Assembly (NCBI GenBank): GCA_036510735.1
Contig: DATCDK010000260.1
Span: 1-5,877, forward strand
DNA: 5,877 nucleotides
From: PALSA-607 sp036510735
Lineage (GTDB): Bacteria; Actinomycetota; Actinomycetes; Acidothermales; Acidothermaceae
Direction: 5' to 3'
Below the pieces are notes generated by a model, which did no database searches, had not been told where the DNA came from, and was given only the letters and a program-made list of their open reading frames with translations. This document shows, piece after piece, positions 1 through 3,955 of this stretch. A program made the translations under genes and the position numbers. Each line of letters starts with the position of its first letter. Position 1 is the stretch's first letter.

Positions 1-75
1 GTTGTCCGTGAGCCAGCCGATGAGGTGGCTCTTCAGCTCGAACCCCGCGTGGTCAGAACCCAGGTAGACGCGCAC
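1..75 (-). CDS. rpiB: Ribose-5-phosphate isomerase B, N-terminal fragment (3' part beyond window)
   Basis: RpiB is a cytosolic enzyme of the non-oxidative pentose phosphate pathway that interconverts ribulose-5-phosphate and ribose-5-phosphate. Only the first 25 codons are inside the window, read leftward from a GTG at 75-73. They translate to MRVYLGSDHAGFELK followed by a helix-like stretch (SHLIGWLTDN). The GSDHAG loop is the family signature: the Asp-His pair (residues 8-9 here) corresponds to the substrate-binding Asp11-His12 of the Mycobacterium tuberculosis enzyme. The frame stays open to the edge. The start is set by homology, since the family begins within a few residues of MRVYLG. 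No convincing Shine-Dalgarno precedes it, and an in-frame GTG at 96-94 would add seven residues. It is divergent from pepN, as in mycobacteria. Confidence 0.88.
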   Translation of the reverse strand, partial: MRVYLGSDHAGFELKSHLIGWLTDN

Positions 76-87
76 GTGCCGCAGTCT

Positions 88-130
88 GCCACGCACGCCA
101 CGCGCGCCACACCCCTGCCGCGCCACGCGC
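88..130. repeat. Four GCCACRC repeats, three in 9-bp register, between rpiB and pepN
   Basis: On the plus strand the heptamer GCCACGC occurs at 88-94, 97-103 and 122-128, with a one-base variant GCCACAC at 106-112. The first three copies start exactly 9 bp apart. The 9-mers at 97-105 and 122-130 are identical (GCCACGCGC), and a 7-bp spacer separates the third and fourth copies. The array begins 13 bp upstream of the rpiB start codon and ends about 90 bp before the pepN start, so it could contact regulators of either divergent gene. An iterated operator is an inference; in GC-rich DNA a short tandem array could also be chance or a slippage product. Confidence 0.4.
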
Positions 131-201
131 GAGACACCGAGCGGGTGCGTTTGGCACCTGCCATCCCGATCGTGCGAAGATCGCTACACCGCACGAATGA
201 C

Positions 202-208
202 AGAAAGG
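202..208 (+). promoter_or_regulatory. Ribosome binding site deciding the pepN GTG start
   Basis: AGAAAGG lies ten bases before the GTG at 219. It is the only purine-rich Shine-Dalgarno-like tract near the start, and it agrees with the family's usual N-terminal sequence. It argues against the nearby ATG at 197, which opens a different frame and stops after 15 codons. Confidence 0.6.
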
Positions 209-218
209 CTCCCGACCG

Positions 219-2840
219 GTGCCAGGCAACAACCTGAGCCGTGACGAGGCGACCGAACGGGCGCGCCTCATCGGCCCGGTCTCGGGCGAGGCAGATCCGG
301 TGCCCGCTCTCGAGACAATTGTTTTCCTCGACCTCACGTCCGGGGCCGCGAAGCCGGACCACTTCCTCTCCTCGACGACGATGCGTTTCAGCTGCCGCGA
401 ACCCGGCGCGTCGACGTTCGTCGACCTGGTGGCAGACGAGATCCGGTCGATCACCCTCAACGGGGTGGCGGTCGAGCCGGCGACCAACCGTGACGCCGAC
501 CGGGTCCGACTGAGCAATCTTGCCGAGCACAACGAACTCGAGATCGTCGCCGAGTGCCGCTACATGCACACGGGTGAGGGAATGCACCGCTTTACCGATC
601 CGGTCGACGGCCGGGTCTACCTCTACACCCAGTTCGAGACGGCAGACGCCCATCGGGTCTACGCCTGCTTCGACCAGCCCGATCTGAAGACCACCTTCGA
701 GCTCGACGTCATCGCTCCGGGCGACTGGCAGGTGGTTTCAGTGACGGCGCCTGACGTCGTCCCCGAGCACCTCGCCGAAAACCCCGACACCCCGACGTCC
801 GGCCATTGGCATTTCCCGCCGACCCCTCCGCTATCGACCTACGTCACTTCCGTCATCGCGGGGCCCTATCACGTGGTGCGCGACGTCCATCACGGCGTTG
901 CCGGAGACATCCCGCTCGGTGTGTACTGCCGCCTCTCGCTGGCCACCCACCTCGACGCCGACGACATCTTCCTCATTACCAAGCAGGGCTTCGCGTTCTT
1001 CGAAGAGCAGTTCGCGCGGCCCTACCCGTTCGGCAAGTACGACCAGCTCTTCGTGCCCGAGTTCAACGCCGGCGCGATGGAGAACGCGGGCTCGGTGACG
1101 TTCCTCGAGGATTACGTCTTTCGGTCGCGAGTAACCGACACCGCGTATGAGAGCCGCGCGGGCACGATCCTGCACGAGATGGCGCACATGTGGTTCGGCG
1201 ACCTCGTGACGATGCGCTGGTGGGACGACTTGTGGCTCAACGAGTCCTTCGCCACGTACATGGCAAACCTCGCGACGGTCGAAGCAACCCGCTGGCCAGA
1301 CGCCTGGACCACCTTTGCCAACGAGGAAAAGACGTGGGCCTGCCGCCAAGACCAGTTGACGACGACGCACCCCATCGCCGCCGACATCGTCGACATCGAG
1401 GCCGTCGAGACCAACTTTGACGGCATCACCTACGCCAAGGGCGCGTCGGTCCTCAAGCAACTCGTCGCATGGGTCGGCCGCGACGCTTTCTTCGCGGGCC
1501 TACGCCGCTACTTCGACGACAAGGCCTGGGGCAACAGCACGCTGCACGACCTGTTGCGTGCGCTTGAGGCGGCGTCTGGTCGCGATCTGTCGGCATGGTC
1601 GAAGGAGTGGCTCGAAAGCGCAGGCATCAACACGCTTCGCCCTGAAATCGAGACGGACGCCGAGGGGCTGATCACCTCGTTCGCGGTGCTGCAAGAGGCA
1701 CCTGCGGATCATCCGACGCTGCGGTCGCATCGGCTCGCGATCGGGTTCTACAACCGGACGGCCGCGGGATTAGACCGTACCAACCGGATCGAACTCGACG
1801 TCGTCGGAGCACGCACCGAGGTCGCCGAACTCGTAGGCACCCCGCGTCCTGACCTGGTTCTGGTGAACGACGACGACCTGGCCTACGCCAAGATCCGCCT
1901 CGACGCGCGTTCGCTGGTCACCGTCACCGACGCGATCGGCGAGCTCAACGCGTCGCTGCCGCGAGCGCTGTGCTGGGCCGCCGCCTGGGACATGACCCGC
2001 GACGCAGAGATGGCCGCGCGCGACTACGTGCGCTTGGTGATCCACCTGCTCGACACCGAGACAGACATCGGGGTCCTGCAAAGCGTGCTGCGGCAGGCGC
2101 GACTGGCCGTCGAGCGGTGGTCCGACCCGGACTTCCGCGACACCGGCCTCGACGCGATCGCTGCCGCCTGCCACGCCCACCTGCATGGTGCTGAGCCCGG
2201 CAGCGACTACCAGCTGACGCTGGTCCGGGCGTTGGCGGCGACCGCCAACTCGGCCACCTACGTCGATGTCGTGGCGTCCGTACTCGCCGGCGAGACCGAG
2301 TTTGCCGGGCTGGCGCTCGACACCGACTTGCGCTGGGCGCTGCTCGGCAGGTTGGCCGCGCACGGTCGGGTAGGCACCGCCGAGATCGACGCAGAACTCG
2401 AACGAGACAACACCGCGGCCGGCCGCCGGCATGCGGCCGCCGTGCGTGCTGCGCTGCCCGATCCGGCGGCAAAAGAATTGGCTTGGGCCGCGGTCATGGA
2501 GAACGACGACACGCACAACGCGGAGTTGTCCGCGATCATCATCGGCTTTCAGCAGCCGAACCAGCTGGCGCTGCTCGCCACGTTCAGGCAGCGGTACTTC
2601 GAAGGGTTGGCCGACGTTTGGCGCGATCGAACCGGCGACACCGCACGCACGATCGCTGAGGGCATGTTCCCCTACCTGGTGATCGATCAGTCGACCATCG
2701 ACCTCGTCGACAACTACCTCGAGACCAGCAAACCGCCGTCCGGCCTTCGGCGCATTCTGCTCGAACACCAAGACACGATGGCCCGCGCATTGCGAGCCCG
2801 TGCCCGCGACACAGCCGCCGCGAGCGCCGCAGCCCAGTAA
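219..2840 (+). CDS. pepN: Aminopeptidase N, M1 family (Streptomyces lividans type)
   Basis: A cytosolic zinc metallo-aminopeptidase of 873 aa that removes N-terminal residues from peptides in the last steps of protein turnover. The N-terminal beta-domain (about 1-215) carries YTQFE, whose E140 should match the substrate-anchoring Glu121 of E. coli PepN. The catalytic domain has the exopeptidase motif GAMEN (285-289) and the zinc site HEMAH (319-323) with E342 exactly 18 residues later in NESF. The transition-state tyrosine is Y405 in GITYAKGAS. From about residue 550 (LVNDDDLAYAKIRLD) an alpha-helical ERAP1-like C-terminal domain runs to the end. The GTG start gives MPGNNLSRDEATERA, the usual opening of actinobacterial PepN, and is preceded by AGAAAGG. 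Length is normal for the family (about 850-870 aa). One oddity: residues 19-34 form an extra Pro/Ala/Gly-rich segment where relatives have a short S-Y-x-V strand. The gene is read alone, divergent from rpiB and convergent with the DUF5130 gene. Confidence 0.97.
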   Translation: MPGNNLSRDEATERARLIGPVSGEADPVPALETIVFLDLTSGAAKPDHFLSSTTMRFSCREPGASTFVDLVADEIRSITLNGVAVEPATNRDADRVRLSNLAEHNELEIVAECRYMHTGEGMHRFTDPVDGRVYLYTQFETADAHRVYACFDQPDLKTTFELDVIAPGDWQVVSVTAPDVVPEHLAENPDTPTSGHWHFPPTPPLSTYVTSVIAGPYHVVRDVHHGVAGDIPLGVYCRLSLATHLDADDIFLITKQGFAFFEEQFARPYPFGKYDQLFVPEFNAGAMENAGSVTFLEDYVFRSRVTDTAYESRAGTILHEMAHMWFGDLVTMRWWDDLWLNESFATYMANLATVEATRWPDAWTTFANEEKTWACRQDQLTTTHPIAADIVDIEAVETNFDGITYAKGASVLKQLVAWVGRDAFFAGLRRYFDDKAWGNSTLHDLLRALEAASGRDLSAWSKEWLESAGINTLRPEIETDAEGLITSFAVLQEAPADHPTLRSHRLAIGFYNRTAAGLDRTNRIELDVVGARTEVAELVGTPRPDLVLVNDDDLAYAKIRLDARSLVTVTDAIGELNASLPRALCWAAAWDMTRDAEMAARDYVRLVIHLLDTETDIGVLQSVLRQARLAVERWSDPDFRDTGLDAIAAACHAHLHGAEPGSDYQLTLVRALAATANSATYVDVVASVLAGETEFAGLALDTDLRWALLGRLAAHGRVGTAEIDAELERDNTAAGRRHAAAVRAALPDPAAKELAWAAVMENDDTHNAELSAIIIGFQQPNQLALLATFRQRYFEGLADVWRDRTGDTARTIAEGMFPYLVIDQSTIDLVDNYLETSKPPSGLRRILLEHQDTMARALRARARDTAAASAAAQ

Positions 2841-2841
2841 G
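2817..2841 (+). repeat. Direct repeat, copy 1 (pepN 3' end and stop)
   Basis: These 25 bases encode the last residues of PepN (AASAAAQ) plus the stop. They match 3071-3095 at 22 of 25 positions; the last 18 bases differ only at 2831. The second copy lies 254 bp downstream, so the intergenic block with the palindrome sits between the two. Confidence 0.5.
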
Positions 2842-2848
2842 CCCGGGC

Positions 2849-2918
2849 ACTTCGCATCCCGGGTGGTCGCAAAAGTGGCCCAATTCCTGCATCCCAGCAG
2901 CCACCCGGGATGCGAAGT
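2849..2918. repeat. Long palindromic element: 18-bp perfect inverted repeat, 34-nt loop
   Basis: The left arm at 2849-2866 (ACTTCGCATCCCGGGTGG) is the exact reverse complement of 2901-2918, around a 34-nt loop. It starts eight bases after the pepN stop, in the gap between convergent genes. The stem is very GC-rich but has no T-run on either side, so it is not a classical intrinsic terminator; it may still block RNA decay or transcription from both sides. Its sharp borders and CCCGGG cores resemble dispersed intergenic palindromic (REP-like) elements of actinobacterial genomes. Whether it recurs in the genome cannot be seen here. Confidence 0.7.
2889..2913. repeat. Competing 7-bp hairpin inside the palindromic element
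   Basis: GCATCCC at 2889-2895 pairs with GGGATGC at 2907-2913 across an 11-nt loop. The same GGGATGC is needed for the right arm of the long 18-bp stem, so the two structures exclude each other. The GCATCCC in the loop is also a direct repeat of the one in the left arm (2854-2860). This arrangement is visible in the sequence; a switching role is inference. Confidence 0.45.
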
Positions 2919-3070
2919 CGTGGCTCCGAAGGAGCGGACGGCGGGGAGCTGGCGTCAGGCGGTGACACGCCCGTCGCGCTAGGCGAACCGTCACTTCAGT
3001 AGGTGCGCCCACCTGTTGAGGGGACCCGACACCCCCCTTACGTGATCAACCGGCGCAGGGTCGGGCAGCA

Positions 3071-3095
3071 GCCGGAAGCGCCGCGGCCCAGTAAG
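3071..3095 (+). repeat. Direct repeat, copy 2 (pepN-tail-like)
   Basis: This copy would read AGSAAAQ-stop in the matching frame, against AASAAAQ-stop in pepN. It is not attached to any coding frame I can support, and it ends inside the hairpin next to the DUF5130 stop. It could be a leftover of a duplicated or displaced pepN 3' end, or a chance match in Ala-rich GC-rich sequence. Confidence 0.45.
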
Positions 3096-3103
3096 TGCTG
3101 GGC
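3086..3103 (-). terminator. Hairpin immediately after the DUF5130 gene stop
   Basis: GCCCAG (3086-3091) and CTGGGC (3098-3103) form a 6-bp perfect stem with a 6-nt loop. On the minus strand it begins with the first base after the TAA of the DUF5130 gene. There is no following U-run, so termination activity is uncertain; position is the main argument. Confidence 0.35.
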
Positions 3104-3499
3104 TTAGTCGCCGTCGTGTTCGTGCAGGACCGGTGGCCGCGCGGCGGCCTGGGCCATCATCCGGATGCCGTTCACGATGCCGCCGGTGAGGTCGCCGCCG
3201 GCAAACGAAGTGGCCATCGCCAGGCTGGCAAGTCCGGCCGCGCGGTCGTCGAGCCGGCGCCGTGCTGTGTCACCGGTGACGATCTCGACGCGGCGCGCAT
3301 CCGGCTCGACGAGCACCAGGATCGCGAACTCGGCTGCAGCACCTAGTGCGGCGTGCCGGCGCAAGGCATGGGCGCGGACATCGCCGGAAACCTGCCCGAC
3401 GTAGACAAAGAACATCAGCCCGGTCTCTTCGCCGGCCGTCGCAACTGCGCGCCGGATCTCGTCGCTTTGGTGCGAGGTGAAGGCGCTACCAGCGGGCAC
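3104..3499 (-). CDS. DUF5130 / TPM-like domain protein
   Basis: A 131-aa protein resembling the actinobacterial DUF5130 family, which has a TPM-type (TLP18.3/Psb32/MOLO-1) alpha/beta fold. No reaction is known to me. The visible pattern is an opening helix (SHQSDEIRRAVATAGEETG), a strand FFVYVG (30-35), and a core of strands FAILVLVEP (58-66) and RRVEIVTGD (69-77). These are followed by the Asp-containing helix RLDDRA and a Gly-rich turn before the helix GGIVNGIRMMAQ. No signal peptide or membrane helix is evident, so it is probably cytosolic or peripheral. The GTG at 3499 was chosen because GGGGGTGG (3512-3505) lies five bases upstream. An in-frame GTG at 3508 sits inside that ribosome site, and one at 3577 would overlap ctaJ by about 90 bases. 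It overlaps the ctaJ 3' end by 14 bases, implying coupled translation. The same gene sits next to pepN in mycobacteria (Rv2468c, from memory). Confidence 0.8.
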   Translation of the reverse strand: MPAGSAFTSHQSDEIRRAVATAGEETGLMFFVYVGQVSGDVRAHALRRHAALGAAAEFAILVLVEPDARRVEIVTGDTARRRLDDRAAGLASLAMATSFAGGDLTGGIVNGIRMMAQAAARPPVLHEHDGD

Positions 3500-3878
3500 T
3501 TGCGCCACCCCCGTCGAGGGTGGCCGGCGGCAACGTGGTGATGCCGGCCGCGGCGGTCTCGCTGCCCAGGGGCTCACCGAACCAACTCGAGGTGGCGGTC
3601 CATGGACGTCCCGGCCGATAGCGCGGGCCGCTGACGATCGAGGGCAGGAAGACGAGGAACGCGATCACGGCGGCGACACCCACCGGAATGCCGACGAAGA
3701 TTGCAGTGGTCTCGATCGCACTGAGCTTGTGGCCGGGATCACCACGCTCACCGATTGCGAGCGCTGGACCGGCCGCGAGCACCGCAGAGCCTAGGGCCGC
3801 GACGGCGACACCAGCGATCGCCGCGCATCGAACTGCCGCTCTAGCAGCGACCGGTCGCAGTCGTCGACGCGTCCTCAC
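3486..3878 (-). CDS. ctaJ: CtaJ-like aa3-type cytochrome c oxidase subunit
   Basis: A 130-aa membrane protein matching the family annotated as subunit CtaJ of the actinobacterial aa3 oxidase, part of the III2IV2 respiratory supercomplex at the cytoplasmic membrane. A basic N-region (RTRRRLRP) and hydrophobic segment (about 18-36) end in AGPALA, a likely signal peptide with cleavage near residue 41. Then follow the short linker GERGDPGHKLSAIET and one transmembrane helix (about 58-82, IFVGIPVGVAAVIAFLVFLP). The conserved tail RYRPGRPW, SSWFGEP and terminal GGGASARW completes it. No haem or copper ligands are expected or seen, so the role would be structural or accessory. The start is uncertain. 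GTG at 3878 has GGTGG five bases upstream and gives a compact signal peptide; in-frame GTGs at 3887, 3926 and 3959 are alternatives, the last overlapping the malQ stop as GTGA. It lies 77 bases after malQ and overlaps the DUF5130 gene. Confidence 0.8.
   Translation of the reverse strand: MRTRRRLRPVAARAAVRCAAIAGVAVAALGSAVLAAGPALAIGERGDPGHKLSAIETTAIFVGIPVGVAAVIAFLVFLPSIVSGPRYRPGRPWTATSSWFGEPLGSETAAAGITTLPPATLDGGGASARW
3505..3512 (-). promoter_or_regulatory. Ribosome binding site of the DUF5130 gene, inside ctaJ
   Basis: On the minus strand GGGGGTGG precedes the GTG at 3499 by five bases. The tract lies within the ctaJ codons for its C-terminal Gly-Gly-Gly, so the same bases serve the upstream protein's tail and the downstream gene's initiation. 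Confidence 0.5.
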
Positions 3879-3955
3879 AGCGGCCACCGTAACGGATGCC
3901 GAGATCGCAATGAGCGCGGGGCTCACCCTCGGCCACTTGCTGCCATCCGCGGGCT

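Larger units (their letters stand above)
76..218. promoter_or_regulatory. Divergent rpiB/pepN intergenic region, presumed to hold both promoters
   Basis: This 143-bp gap separates two divergently read genes, so both promoters should lie here. A -35-like TTGGCA occurs at 151-156 in the pepN direction. No clean TANNNT -10 box follows at the right distance; the nearest A/T-containing stretch is GAAGAT at 176-181, with an over-long spacer. I therefore do not assign a promoter position. The rpiB-proximal half is occupied by the GCCACRC repeats. Confidence 0.4.
2841..3103. other. Convergent intergenic region pepN / DUF5130, no gene
   Basis: No credible protein-coding gene lies in these 263 bases; the short open frames show no recognisable family. 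Besides the long palindrome it holds three minor items. A small perfect hairpin, GCTCC-GAA-GGAGC, is at 2923-2935. A weak stem pairs AGGGG (3019-3023) with CCCCT (3034-3038). A diverged copy of the pepN 3' end is at 3071-3095. No T-tract suited to intrinsic termination is present on either strand. Confidence 0.6.

Noticed and set aside
197..244. ATG-initiated 15-codon open frame (MTERLPTGARQQPEP) overlapping the pepN start, a possible leader peptide
   Set aside because: It contains the pepN ribosome site, has no Shine-Dalgarno of its own that I can see, and shows no codon pattern typical of an attenuator. Kept only as a remote possibility.
33..653. 206-codon minus-strand frame from inside pepN into the rpiB gap
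   Set aside because: Its composition is Arg/Val-rich shadow coding, and it would overlap the pepN 5' end and run in a different frame from rpiB.
1770..2771. 333-codon open frame antisense to pepN
   Set aside because: It is a GC-rich shadow of pepN, with no recognisable domain and low-complexity Arg/Gly/Val composition. The plus strand here encodes the well-conserved PepN C-terminal domain.
2800..2982. 60-codon frame spanning the pepN tail and the palindrome
   Set aside because: It reads through both arms of the inverted repeat, so its peptide simply mirrors the palindrome. There is no evidence of translation.
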